Shown here: in pieces, positions 23,912 to 34,981 of the stretch
How positions within the stretch are numbered: position 1 is the stretch's first letter
How the letters are laid out: every line of letters starts with the position of its first letter
Assembly (NCBI GenBank): GCA_032717465.1
Contig: CM064669.1
Location: forward strand, 42,787,853 to 42,851,852
Origin: Coenobita brevimanus
Taxonomy: Eukaryota; Arthropoda; Malacostraca; Decapoda; Coenobitidae
Length of the DNA stretch: 64,000 nucleotides
Direction of reading: 5' to 3'
Program-made: the position numbers and the translations under genes
Notes under the pieces: model-generated
The model's database searches: none
What the model was told of the DNA's origin: nothing
Seen by the model: only the letters and a program-made list of their open reading frames with translations

Positions 23912-24062
23912 GTCTAAAACCAATGATTACTGACAGACCATTCATGCATGCAGGTTATGGTGCACAGTGTTAATTGCAGGTCAGACGCTGCACAGTACGT
24001 CTTGTTTAATGACCTGAGGGGGTCGGTGGTGGTGGTGGGAATGGCTTCTAAGTTATGAGTGG

Positions 24063-24225
24063 TGGAGGTACAGTCGCCAAACTTTCCACCTGGGCCACCT
24101 AGCCGCGAGAGGTGGTAACGGGTGTTGGCAACAGTGTGTCTGTTCGTGTGTACATGTTCGACGAAAGTTCGGATCATCAACTCTCTTCGTCCGTAGTGAA
24201 CCTCAGTCAGAGTCAGAGTTCATCC
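24063..24225 (+). repeat. Interspersed repeat, inverted partner of 26262-26415
   Basis: Reads CAAACTTTCCACCTGGGCCA, GTGTTGGCAACAGTGTGTCT, ACATGTTCGACGAAAGTT and CAGAGTTCATCCC. The same words in the same order occur on the minus strand at 26262-26415. Confidence 0.8.
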
Positions 24226-24239
24226 CATAGATGGCTGGG

Positions 24240-24370
24240 TACGGAGTTGGGTGGGGAGAAAAATGTCTCAGGAGTAAGGCGGATCTTGCATCGGCCCAGC
24301 CAGTTGCATGAGACTGGTCGCATAGAGAACTGTTGTGTGCCACAAGTCGCGCTGACCAAGGCCAAATAAA
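24240..24370 (+). repeat. Interspersed repeat, inverted partner of 24990-25095
   Basis: Words GCATGAGACTGGTCGCAT, TGTGTGCCACAAGT and GACCAAGGCCAAAT match, in reverse, TTTGACCTTGGTCCGTGC, TGTGGCACGCAACA and ATGCGACCGGTTCCCTGC at 24990-25095. Confidence 0.7.
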
Positions 24371-24549
24371 TGACTATATAAATTTTATAATAAGGTAATA
24401 TATATAATGTGATATAAATATATACTATAATATATAATACATCCATCCACCCATCCATCATCTAATCCTAAGTTGCCCCATGAGGAGCGTAGGAGCCCGG
24501 GGCTAGGAAGGTTGGTCCTGGCATTCATGATGAGAGTGACCAGCCTCAC

Positions 24550-24760
24550 TCATCCCTGAGTGGCATTACGTGAGCAATAAACTCCAACCACCCCTTGGAT
24601 ATAAACCTTCACCGGCTCAATCCGACTGGAGCACCTTATTACCCACTAAACCACCAGGAGCCAAAATTTGGCCATATGGTTACCACCCAGCGTAGTAAAT
24701 GGTTTTCTGGTGTACAGGAAACCATTTGGCATGTCACTCAGTGTAGAGTCACCCACAGGC
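24550..24760 (-). mobile_element. SINE-like composite unit (minus)
   Basis: On the minus strand a tRNA-like head reads CTCCTGGTGGTTTAGTGGGT (A-box-like). Next to it on the plus strand is ATATGGTTACCACCCAGCGT...GTCACTCAGTGTAGAGTC, the same module as at 7440-7530 and, inverted, 37070-37130. Confidence 0.55.
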
Positions 24761-24989
24761 AGAAGGAAGAGGAAAGAATAAAGGAAAGAAAGACACAAAA
24801 GGGAGTGTAAAGTCACCCGCAGGCAGAAGAAAGAGGAAAGAATGAAGGAAAGAAAGACAGAAGAGGATGGATGGAAAGAAGGATGGAGGAGAGGAAAGGG
24901 CAGACACCCGAGAGCAGCACTACATCAAGTGAGTGGATGGTGAGCGCCCCCACCTACCACATTAATATGTAATACAATAATATATATTA

Positions 24990-25095
24990 TACTAATTTGA
25001 CCTTGGTCCGTGCAACCTGTGGCACGCAACAATTCCATGCGACCGGTTCCCTGCAGCTGGTCGAGCCGGTGGGAGAGCTGCTTAAGGAGAGCTTG
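24990..25095 (-). repeat. Inverted partner of 24240-24370
   Basis: See the partner entry. A G-rich patch (GGCGGGGGGGGTGGGG) follows at about 25122. Confidence 0.65.
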
Positions 25096-25217
25096 GCATG
25101 GTGATTGTCTGGGCCGGCGCCGGCGGGGGGGGTGGGGGGGGCTTACATTATCCGTACCGCCAGTGATAATAATTGCCGAACTAGTAGCATTCTACTAAAT
25201 ATTTGCATTCTTAACTA

Positions 25218-25219
<2 letters not shown>

Positions 25220-25294
<75 letters not shown>
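25220..25294. repeat. (AT)n microsatellite
   Basis: Uninterrupted AT run. Confidence 0.95.
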
Positions 25295-25297
<3 letters not shown>

Positions 25298-26261
25298 ACA
25301 TTGTTAGCGTAACATGTTAATGCAATACATATACTGGAATCGCTCCAAGCCTTTCTCTCTCTCTCACTCCCCTTATATCAATAATTCCATTACATAGGGT
25401 TATCACTTGATACCATTATCAGTATAAGTTGAAGAGCAATGCATTTATCTAACATATACGTTCAGTTACAAGTAAGAATACCTGCCATATTCACATTATG
25501 AATGTCACTGACCAATAAATATTAGGATGATGTTCACACACTGTTCACGGTTGCTTATTTCCTCGTTGGTGGTACTTCAGGCAGATTTTTTGTGTTCTGT
25601 GGTGCACCACGAAGAGGTAGGAGGTTAAAATACCGTCACCTCAACAGGCAAAGAGTTTATGCATACTGTTGTCGAATGTGGCTATTATATCAGCTATGAT
25701 AATGACTTACCGTATCATATTTCATATGACTATGGTCATTACAGCACACCTTTATAGTCCATTCATCTAATGAATTACTGAATTACACATTACATTGTGA
25801 GCGGTGCCGCTTATGTGTGAGGTCACACATTTACCTCCGATATCTACAGTTCCTATCTCTCCTACTTAGTTTAAATTAATATCCTCCTAATCAGTAATAC
25901 TGTAACGATTAATGACCTAACTTATCTAATCATGTCTCGGATCAAGAATGGTATTGCAATAGGTTTGAGACCGGCCCAGGACTGGCGAAATGCAAAACGA
26001 ACAGTCAGACACCGGTATCTATTTTTCTACCGTAAGGGCTGGTCACACGGTTCTTCCCCCCAATATTCAGCAGACAATTTTAAGCCGTGGATTTATCATG
26101 TAGTAATAAAAAAGAATGCGTTTATAAATATGTAATATATGTAAAGATACGGTCTTTTCGATTATTTTACGTATTGTTTTCAATACTCGCATTATCCAAT
26201 ACTTTCAAGAAGCTCCTTTGAAATTCTATCGGCTATAATTGTTGACTGAATATTGGGATGA
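25295..26261. other. Unassigned AT-rich spacer
   Basis: Nothing recognised. Confidence 0.5.
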
Positions 26262-26415
26262 ACTCTGACTAAGGTTCACAACGGAAGACGAGAGCTGATG
26301 ATGCGAAACTTTCGTCGAGCATGTACACACGAAGAAACAGATACACTGTTGCCAGCACCCGTTACCCGCCTCTCGCTGCTAGGTGGCCCAGGTGGAAAGT
26401 TTGGCGACTGTACAC
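26262..26415 (-). repeat. Interspersed repeat, inverted partner of 24063-24225
   Basis: Starts GATGAACTCTGACTAAGG and ends CCAGGTGGAAAGTTTGGCGA on the plus strand, the reverse order of the partner. Confidence 0.8.
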
Positions 26416-26541
26416 TATTTCCCTCCCACTCTGCCTCGCACATCCTACTTACCTTGTTCACCTGACCTTATTCACCTCAGTCCTTGTTCATATTCCACTC
26501 ATTTCGTATGCTTTGCTCGTTACCTTTGCTTTGTCTGATGC

Positions 26542-26545
<4 letters not shown>

Positions 26546-26610
<65 letters not shown>
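26546..26610. repeat. (AC)n microsatellite
   Basis: Uninterrupted CA run followed by a T tract. Confidence 0.96.
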
Positions 26611-26612
<2 letters not shown>

Positions 26613-26619
26613 TTTTTTG

Positions 26620-27629
26620 TACATACCATGCAGTAAATTATACTATTTAGTATCTTCATTAATGTACTAATGTCATTTACATTATGTGGTAGCGGTTAAT
26701 ATTTGGGTTTGTTTCCCCATAATAAGAACTTATTTCGCATACGTCTAATTGTTTTAAGTAGTCCGTTACTATTACGATGTATTCTTGTTCCCTGGACAGT
26801 TCTCATGATGGTGGGAGATTCACGCAATCCCGAAGTGTGAATGACATATGTACTGAAACATTCCAGCGATCTCGGGATCTTCATGTAATCCCGGGACATT
26901 TGGGAATCCTGGGAAATTCCCGCAACCTCTAGCTTGCTTGCGTCTCACATCATTTGCACCGGGAATATCCCGAGACAAGTGCCGTATATCTCGGAAAAAT
27001 AACGGGATCCCGGGATCTCATTTGATGAACCCTACTTTACACCGTGTTGCGCCTCTTTAATTCAGTTCCCAGCGCCGATAAAAATACATACGTTTTAGGA
27101 CATGCAGCCGATGTGTATATATTATTTCAATGACAATACCGTCATTACCCACCCCGTACCCTGTTAACTTTGGTCCCAGTGGCCTGTGAATTTGGACACG
27201 AATGACAAATTAACTGTACAAAACGACCATAAATATATTGCCATTTTAGCCATCACCTGCAACCTGTGTATTGTATAACTGCGGTCATTATTTATATTCC
27301 CCTCCCAGTGTACGGAGAGAACAGGAGGGAGGGAAGGAGGGAGAAGGGGTACAGAGGGGATAGAGAGGAGTAAGTAATTGGAGGCAGGAAAGTACAAGGA
27401 TGGAGGTAAGTGCAAACAAGGAGGAATTAAGTCCAAGGAGAGAGGGAGGACGAGCAGAGAGGAATATTGTGGTGTTTGAAGCTGCAGCCACCGTTGCGCA
27501 TCAGTCCTCAGGCCACACTATGTGACTCTGCATACGTAAAATTAACCAGTTCAACACCACGACATATTTTAAAACCTTCTACAGTTCGGTGATGCCTTTT
27601 GTATTCTTTCTAACTCCAAACAGTTTTAT
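26620..27629. other. Unassigned spacer
   Basis: CCGGGAT/ATCCCGGG words cluster at 26870-27020 and may be an eroded element. A purine-rich stretch lies at 27310-27460. No gene recognised. Confidence 0.45.
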
Positions 27630-29060
27630 TTAGCTTAAGGGAGACCTCATAAAGTGAAGGGGTTATTGAAGGCACAACTGTAACCTGCCGGGTTCAAAAG
27701 ACCTCTCCTAAGCTGAATAAATTCTTATAGAGTTGACATAAAATACAATATTGCTACGTCACCGGAATAAAGGTGTTACTCTGCCTCCAGCGACTTAGTA
27801 AACACTGGAGAAGGCAGTGATGTGGTTAAATATAGTTTCTATTTACACTTTCCTGATTTCTCTTCCTCGGCTGAATAACATCGTCTGGTAATATTACAAG
27901 AATAAGGTTAAATCTTCGTTTCATGGGACTGGCGGGGTCAAACTGATCTCTCTGTCAAGGTCTGAGGATATCTTTACACTTTGCTTCATACAACTTTTGG
28001 CCACATTCATAGCTGGCTTGGGAGGTATCGTAACACATCTTCCTAACCGATCTAATTTGCATATTACATCCTGATCTCATATGTTACTGATGAAAACTGT
28101 GTCGATGTAAGAAAGATATCAAATGCTTCCAACATGATTTTAAAGAGGAACATATAAATTAACCGGCCAAGAAAGGGCACAAGAGAGAGTTCCTATGCAT
28201 GCAATTATACGGCCAATATTCCCTCTAAATCCCCTACACTACCCCATCCGCCTGTCGTATTTTAAATGGATTTACACATTTTTTTAACGCCTCTTCCTTA
28301 AGAGTTTTTTCGGCACAAAACACTTAAATATTCTCCAGTACGTTACTTAAATAAACTATGTCGACTAAACGATACACATGACATATAATACTACAGTGTA
28401 AAAAACAAAATAAATTGCTAAGGAAGAGGTGCTGAGAAGCCTCCTATACCACCTGGAATACGGTCCCCCTCTTCATCTCAGTCAACAGTCCTGCATATTT
28501 GCCTTAACTCTTTCACTGTGAAGAAGAATATATATTACACTGGTGGTATCCCCACATCGTTTTATTCAGCTCATGGGACACTGTTGGAAATGGCAGGGTA
28601 AGATATTATCTTCATTAATCCCTTCGCTACTACAGGTCCTTCCCGACATGAAAAAATCGTCTGGTGGAAGCGGGATTGAAATATTAGAGATGTCATTGTA
28701 GTTACAGTTATTCCCGAAACTATGACAACTTTTTTTATTCTGACTACCAGCAGAAGAATCTAGTGAACTTTCGAAGGAGCCTCTAGTGTGACTGGATTAA
28801 TGAAATTTGCAACCTGATTACCTCAGTCCCTTCAGCTGAATAAAATCGCCTGGAAACAGCAAAACTGAAAGAAGAGACTTCAGGCTCCTATGACTCATTC
28901 TCAGCTGCACAATGCATCGCGTGGCATGAACTATAACAGAATACTTGCGTTGTCCCGTCCATGAGAAAGTCAATGGTGCCACTATCAACACACTGAACTT
29001 CCTACACTCTCCCAACTGAATAAAATCGTCTGGTGTTCAGCTGGAACCGAATTCTAATTT
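27630..29060. mobile_element. Cluster of degraded TTAACCCCTTCA MITE-like units
   Basis: Repeated occurrences of the internal core: GAATAACATCGTCTGG near 27873, GAAAAAATCGTCTGGTGG near 28650, GAATAAAATCGCCTGG near 28839 and GAATAAAATCGTCTGGTG near 29018. Terminal-like words GTGAAGGGGTTA (27655) and TTAACTCTTTCACTG (28504) also occur. Units seem to be about 100 bp or pairs in opposite orientation. Exact boundaries are unclear. Confidence 0.55.
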
Positions 29061-29574
29061 GTCCCGACCACCAGAGCGTTAAGGGGAGATTCTCAGGCCA
29101 TATTTTATAGGTGAACATGTACCTGAGTTGTACCTTCTATATCGTTTTAGATTCAGTAATTTTTTAAGGCATTATCATAACCAACTCCTTTTCAATCTTT
29201 GGTAGAAACATCATGACATTAGAGATTATAAATATTTTTGGTGAATATTTTCTGAGAAAGTAAAAGCGCTTTTATAAAACATTCAGAGAAAATAATCTTG
29301 TGTATTTCTACAACGCATTCTACCAACACAACAGATAAGACTTTTGGGTAAGTTTATACCCAAGGTTTGTAAATTCATCAAAAAACTTGCCCCACAACTA
29401 ATTTTTTCTGCAAGAATATGTAAATTGCGAGAAATTGAGGCTAAAAAATAAGCACAGAAAAATCTTTGTATTTCTGAAACTATTGGGAATAATTGTACCA
29501 AATTTGGACAGCCTGAGTGTGAGTCCTAAACAGTGAATTTCTCCAAGTTACATTCGCTCTCTCTTCCTGCCTCT

Positions 29575-29577
<3 letters not shown>

Positions 29578-29660
<83 letters not shown>
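29578..29660. repeat. (CT)n-(CA)n microsatellite
   Basis: Pure CT to about 29623, then pure CA to 29660. Inside the TTAA-flanked element. Confidence 0.96.
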
Positions 29661-29868
29661 CCAGTGAGAAAAGAGGATATCCATCAGTCAGCCAGTCACT
29701 AAACTGAATATTCCCATTCTCTGAACACTAAGCATTTGTGAAAACTGCTGTACGTGAGGTTTTGGGGGGAATTTGGTAAAATATGGAAGCCGTCTATATC
29801 AGTCGCCTGCTGCGCGATATTTTTTCTTTTTGCTCACATCATATGATTGCAAATGAAGACTAAAACAA

Positions 29869-29870
<2 letters not shown>

Positions 29871-29934
<64 letters not shown>
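29871..29934. repeat. (TA)n microsatellite
   Basis: Alternating TA within the same TTAA-flanked element. Confidence 0.95.
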
Positions 29935-29935
<1 letters not shown>

Positions 29936-30412
29936 CATTTTTTATGGTGGATTTAGCTTAATATTAGGGCGAAAATAACACTAATCTCTGAATAAACTGA
30001 GGTTTCAAATTACTTTCTAGCCAGAGGATTGCTTATTTGTTTTCAGGTCCCATCCGACAAACACCGGAAGAGACGGTGTCAGAACATAACTTTAAAAATC
30101 GAAATAAAATATGTGGAGTTTTATTTCAGCTATTTTGATGGTTGGAAATGGAAATACAGAAATTAAATTTGATAGTTCAAAACCTGAAAATCGAAAAGTT
30201 TACCAAAATATGACTGAGAATCTCCCCTTAACTTGACTCACTAAAATAACCTCCGTTTTTCCTGACACGGCAAAATGTATCCAGCCGTTTGTCCACCATT
30301 ACTATGCAACAAACTATGCACCACAACACTGCTAAATCGATGTATCGAATAGCAAGTTACTATGAACGTGGTGGACAGAACGGTGACTGTAGGCCAAAGG
30401 CTGATGACGAAT

Positions 30413-30414
<2 letters not shown>

Positions 30415-30459
<45 letters not shown>

Positions 30460-30954
30460 GGCTTGGTTATTGTAGGCAAATGACTAAGGACAAAAGAGAG
30501 GCACAAAGGATGAAAGTGACGATTTGAAGAGAAGCTGTGAGAGGGAGAAGAAAATGGGTAGAGAGAGGGGGGCGGGAAGATGGGGAGAAAAAGAGGGGAG
30601 TGAAAGGGAGAGAGACATGAAGGGAGATAAAGTGGTGAAAGCAGAGAAAGAAAGAAGAAAAAAGGGGAGCGATTAAGGAGAGTACGGGAATGAAGAAGTG
30701 AAAAAAGGAGAGACAATAAAGGAAGGAGAGAAAAGACAGATAATAAACGGGTGGGGGGGAGGAAAGGATAGAGAATAATGGGGGAGAGAATGGACAGAGA
30801 ATAAGGGTGAGAAAGAAAGTAGAGATACGGGGGGGTGGGGAGAAAGGAGAGATAATAAGAGGGGGGGAGACGAGAGATAATAAGAGGGGGGGAGAAAGGG
30901 GAGATAATAAGAGGGAGGGAAAGAAGAGACGTGAGAAAGGACAGAGAAACGAGG
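30415..30954. repeat. Purine-rich tract with (GA)n and ~27-bp units
   Basis: A short (GA)n at 30420-30460 leads into GA-rich sequence. From about 30840 to 30920 the unit GGAGA(A/C)GAGATAATAAGAGG recurs. It sits immediately upstream of the G-rich minisatellite of duplication copy B. Confidence 0.8.
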
Positions 30955-31273
30955 TGGTGGTAAGGTGTAGTGTGGTGGTGGTTGGGAAGGTGTAGTGTGG
31001 TGATGGTGGGGAGGGTGCAGTGTGGTGGTGGTGGTGGTGGGGAGGGTGCAGTGTGGTGGTGGTGGTGGGGAGGGTGTAGTGTGATAATGGTGGTGGGAGG
31101 GTGTCGTGGGGTGGTGCGAAGGGTGTAATGTGGTTGTGGTGGTGGTGGGGAGGGTGTAGAGTGGTGGTGGTGGGGAGGGTGCACTGTGGTGGTAGTGGGG
31201 ACGGTGTATGGTGGTGGTGGGGAGGGTGTAATGTGTTTGTGGGGAGGGTGTAGTGTGGTGGTGATGGGAAGGT
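30955..31273. repeat. G-rich minisatellite, copy B left part
   Basis: Same GGGGAGGGTGTAGTGTGG-type unit as 2375-3640. It is interrupted by the LINE and resumes at 34982. Confidence 0.93.
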
Positions 31274-31291
31274 AGTAGTAGTAGTAGTTGT

Positions 31292-32180
31292 TCCCTAGGC
31301 AGTCTGGCCGAACAGCCCCGAGTCCCTTAGCAAGGCCATGGCCGAGACCGGGCTTTCCCACAGAGCTCTCAAAGAGTGTATGTTGTGTTGTTGGCGTAGG
31401 TGATTGTGTGCAATACAGTCTTCCATAATGTGCTTAATAGTATGGGGTGCTGTGTTGCATCCTGGACAGGCATCAGCGACGGAGTCATCCAGCCTCTTCT
31501 GATAGCTTAAGAGGGCTGGATGGTGCCCACATCTCAGCCTGGCCAGGTGGACCCTGTCCTCACGAGAAAGATAGGATTCAGAAGGGTGGATGTCAGGAGG
31601 CCGTGCATGCAGCTGTGTGTTGTCTTTAAGTGACTGAATGGAGCGACGAGTGATCTGAGTGTGGATATGTTTCTGGAAGCTGGTCTGAGGTGGGCGAGGG
31701 GGGAGAGATGACAGTATTTGTGTATGGTATCGTGTGCTGGGTGTTGTTTTGATGTTCCTTGGTGTGGGTGGATGTGCTGCCATGTACTGTAGTGGATGTT
31801 GTGGGTTTGTGGAGGCTGCAGCAAGAAACCGGGTGCCTCTCACGTCTAGGTGATCCTTGACTTTGAGGACTTTGGTTTCTTGATGTAGGTGGTCTGTGGG
31901 TGTAGTAGCTGTGCAGCCTGTGATTATTTTTAGGGCCTTGTTCTGTATGGTCTATAGAGTGTTGTAGTGTGTTTTGGTCAGGTTAGAAGCCCAGGCAGGG
32001 CTTGCATAATTCATCACTGAACGTATGTATTGTTTGTATACTGTGGTTGTGGTTTCTTTGTTGTGTCCGAATGTTGTATGGGCAAGTGACCTCAAAGCAT
32101 TGAGTCTTGGTGTTATTTTATTTTTAATGTTTGTGATGTGTTGTTTAAATGACACTGATGTATTGTATGTTACACCAAGG

Positions 32181-32225
<45 letters not shown>

Positions 32226-32986
32226 TAGGGGAGTGTTGTTTATGGTGAGGTGTGGGATATGACTGTGTTCTGCTGTCCAGTTTGTGAGAAGAGTCACTGT
32301 AGATTTGGCTGGGGCTATTTTGAGCCTGTTTGTGATGAACCATTCGTGTAGTGTGTTGAGGTAAGGTTGAATGATGTTTGCAGCTGTGTTTGCGTTTTGG
32401 TGTGTACAAGTGTTATATCATCTGCATAGGAAGCTATGTGTATCTGTGGTGTGTGGGGTGTGGGTACGTTGTGCATGTATAGATTAAAGAGTGTAGGGGA
32501 CAAAACAGATCCTTGGGGGACGCCGTTTGTGAAGTTTCTGATGTTAGAAGACTGACCGGCAAATGTTACGTGTGCACATCTGCCTGCTAAGTAGTTGCCA
32601 GCCATCTTTTTGTGTTATTGTGCATGTTTGTGTTGAGTATTTTGTTTGTGAGGTTGTGGCGGGGGATGGCATCAAAAGCTTTGCTACTGTCTAGCGTGAC
32701 TAGAAGTGTTCTGTGTGGTGGCCTAGCTGAATTCATGCCATCGAAAACTCTCTGTGTAAGGTCTGTAAGAAGGGTGTTTGTGGAGTGTAGTGGCCTAAAG
32801 CCATGTTGTGACTGGGCTAGGGGAATGTGAGGTGTGACTAGTTGTAGTATCAGTCGTTCAGTGACTTTAGAGGAGGTGCAGAGGAGTGTGGTGGGGCGAT
32901 GTGAGGTAGGTAACGTGGGGTCTTTGTTGGGTTTAGGGATAGTGATGATATTGCCATGCTTCCAGAAGTTGGGTATTATGTTGTGT
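31292..32986 (-). pseudogene. LINE reverse transcriptase and C-terminal domain (broken)
   Basis: The RT palm is clear: GVPQGSVLSPTLFNLYMHNV and SYADDITLVHT (catalytic YADD) lie at about 32400-32560, preceded in another frame by LDSSKAFDAIPRHNL. The thumb-like part KETTTTVYKQYIRSVMNYAS is at about 31985-32070. The C-terminal half has RLRCGHHPALLSYQKRL and the zinc box CPGCNTAPHTIKHIMEDC (C-x2-C-x8-H-x4-C) at about 31425-31480. Defects seen: frame changes between 32600 and 33000 and near 32410, a GT microsatellite at 32184-32224, and a TAG stop at 31952-31954 splitting the thumb. RNase H is not seen, which favours a Jockey-like over an I-like assignment. Confidence 0.85.
32184..32224. repeat. 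(GT)n microsatellite inside LINE
   Basis: GT run lying within the decayed RT frame. Confidence 0.95.
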
Positions 32987-32996
32987 GAGTAGATGT

Positions 32997-33112
32997 GTCA
33001 ACAAGTGGGTTGGTGGAGGGTTAGTGCCCCTCCCCGTAAAACAACTAACTCAGTGTCAAATGGCCACCCTTTGCGGGATTGTGGCGTCTGGCAATAGATA
33101 GATAGATAGATA
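32997..33112 (+). mobile_element. 116-bp SINE with (TAGA)n tail inside LINE
   Basis: The insert is flanked by an exact 10-bp target duplication GAGTAGATGT (32987-32996 and 33113-33122). It ends on the plus strand in (ATAG)n. The body includes GGAGGGTTAGTGCCCCTC and TTGCGGGATTGTGGCGTCTG. No convincing A and B boxes are seen, so its origin (tRNA, 5S or LINE tail) is open. It interrupts the LINE between endonuclease and RT. Confidence 0.8.
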
Positions 33113-33122
33113 GAGTAGATGT

Positions 33123-34980
33123 AGTTTGATATGTTGGTGAGTGCTTGTATGCCTTGTGGTCCTAGGTGTTTAAGGTGAATGTTGCTTATGTTGTCTGGTC
33201 CACAGGCAGATGAGTGTTTGAGGTTGTTAATGACGTGCTTCATCTGGTTGTATGTGAAAGGTGCATAGTCTGGGTCTGTGGGGAACTGTCTCTTACGTCT
33301 GATGATACGTCGGTCTTCCGGATGGGGGGTTAGATGGCTGACTTGTGAAAAGTGATTGATGAGAGTGTTTGCTTGCTGTTTGTTTGAGGGTATGGTGTCT
33401 GTTGTTGTGATGGCAGGGTGTGATTGTGTGGTGTTGCTGTTGGAAAGTGTGATGCTGTTTAGTGTCTTGTAGAGTTTGCTGATGTTTGTTTTGTGGTCAA
33501 GTGTTTGGAGGTAATTTTTCCAGTTTAGTGTTTGCTGTTCTGATATTTTACTGTTTATTTGAGTGTTGATTTCTTGTATTTGTTGTATGGTGTCTTGTGT
33601 ATTGGGTGTTGGGAAGTATTGCAGTGTGTCCCGTTGTCTGATGAGGCCTTGAATTTCTGGTGTGAAGTTGGGGTTGTGTCTCTTTCTGTTGCCTCTAGGG
33701 ATGTGTTTTTTGTCTGCGTTTTGTATGATTGTATTGAAAGTGTGCATAGCGGTGTTGATGTTTGTGATGGGTGTACTGTTTAGTGTTTCGAAATGTTCTG
33801 TTTCAGTTACAAAGGCCTCCCAGTTGGCTCTCTTATAAGTAGTGTATGTGTGTTTGTGGCCAGCTGGGGTGATTCTGGTTTTGGTAGTGATGATGATTGG
33901 GAGGTGATCAGAACCTAGGGTTTTGACCACTCTCCATGATGTACTGGGAGCGAGGTTTGGGGAGCAGAAGGTGATGTCTGGAGATGATGGGAGGAAGAGG
34001 GCTTGGTGTGGGATATGGGTATGTTGGTCTAGACTGTTTAGTATGAAAAGATGATCTGTCTGGGATTGTAGTACCAGCCCTCTGTCTCTGTCAGGGTTGT
34101 TGACATGCCAGGCCGACGACTTGGCGTTGAAATCACCACCCAGTATGATGTTAGGTATGTTAGTGATGTGGTGTATCTGTGGAGAGTAATTGTGTGGTAC
34201 TGTGGGGGACGATTGGGGGGGAATGTATGTGTTAGCGATTGTTATGTGCGATTTGTTACCAGCGCGTATTTTAATTGATTGTATTTCTGTTGTGGTGTCA
34301 TGTGGGGGGAGAAGTGACTTTGTGTGTGCACTGGTATCTGCAAAGTTGATGGATTTGTGTACCAGGGTGATGAGTCCACCTCCACCGCCGTCGGCCCGGT
34401 CTTGTCGAATGGTGGTGAAGTTATGGAGTGTCGGTGTTTTCTGTGCTCTGTGTAGTTTTGTTTCTTGTAGGATGGCAATGGGTATGTTCTGTTGTTTGGT
34501 GAATTGTGTGAGTTCATGTATTTTGGTGTTTATGCCATCTATGTTTAACTGAAGGATGTTTATGTTGTGTGTGCGATGTGTGTTGGCTGCTGCAGCACGG
34601 GGGGGAGGTGGTGTGGGTGGAGGGGAAGGGGTAGGAGGAGATTGTGATGGAGGTAAGGGTTGAGGTGGATTAGGATGGGTTGGAATGGGGGGAGTTGGGG
34701 GACTGGATGGTGTGGGAAGGATCAGTGGGTTTGGCTGTGGAGGTGTGAAGGAAGTAGGAGTAGGATTGGAAGGGGGGTTCATGGGTGGGCGGAAGGAGCA
34801 TAAGGAGCAGGTCCAGGTGTTTGTGTAATGTTTCCTGGATGAAAGTGTTGTGCAGGTGTAATGGGTCCAGTTCTTGCAGGAGTTGCACTGAACTGAACCC
34901 TTTGTCTGTCGGCTCGACGTGATAGGTTTTGAGCATATTGGACATATGTATTTGTTGGTGGGTCCTGGATTGCTCTCAAT
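33123..34980 (-). pseudogene. LINE 5' ORF part: 2A-like remnant, PHD finger, APE endonuclease
   Basis: One frame is open from 34980 to the SINE insertion. It begins IESNPGPT, matching the end of the 2A consensus D(V/I)ExNPGP. Then comes a C4HC3 pattern: C-x2-C (CPIC), C-x2-C (CNSC), H-x2-C and C-x2-C (CSLC) at about 34805-34945, typical of PHD-like fingers in LINE proteins. A proline-rich stretch of about 60 residues follows. The endonuclease contains NILQLNIDGI, a QETK box, GGDFNAKSSAWH and GSDHLPI (catalytic Asp/His) between about 34560 and 33900. The endonuclease nicks target DNA for priming. The frame is intact, but the RT downstream is broken, so the unit is dead. The true start was lost by truncation; the first ATG in frame is at 34782. 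Confidence 0.82.
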
Positions 34981-34981
34981 G

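Larger units (their letters stand above)
29079..30231. mobile_element. TTAA-flanked 1.15-kb DNA element
   Basis: The left end is TTAAGGGGAGATTCTCAG. The right end, reversed, is the same 18 bases, then diverges slightly (GCCATATTTT against TCATATTTT). TTAA at both ends fits a TTAA-specific transposon (piggyBac or Kolobok type). No transposase frame of useful length was found; the longest inside is 72 codons without motifs. It contains a (CT)n(CA)n and a (TA)n microsatellite. Confidence 0.72.
31274..34981 (-). mobile_element. Jockey/I-like LINE, 5'-truncated
   Basis: This 3.7-kb non-LTR retrotransposon lies within the G-rich minisatellite. On the minus strand it reads: partial 2A-like motif, PHD-type zinc finger, proline-rich linker, APE-type endonuclease, reverse transcriptase, C-terminal CCHC box, then a tail of (CTA)n. 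TGGGAAGGT occurs on both sides (31265-31273 and 34982-34990) and may be the target duplication, though the same word occurs in the host minisatellite. Frameshifts, a stop and a SINE insertion make it inactive. Confidence 0.85.

Noticed and set aside
23381..23917. 178-codon frame
   Set aside because: Ser/Leu/Pro low complexity from CT-rich DNA.
26870..27030. Palindromic CCGGGAT cluster as a defined transposon
   Set aside because: Only one plausible end (GATGAACCCTA) was visible; no partner end or target duplication was found.
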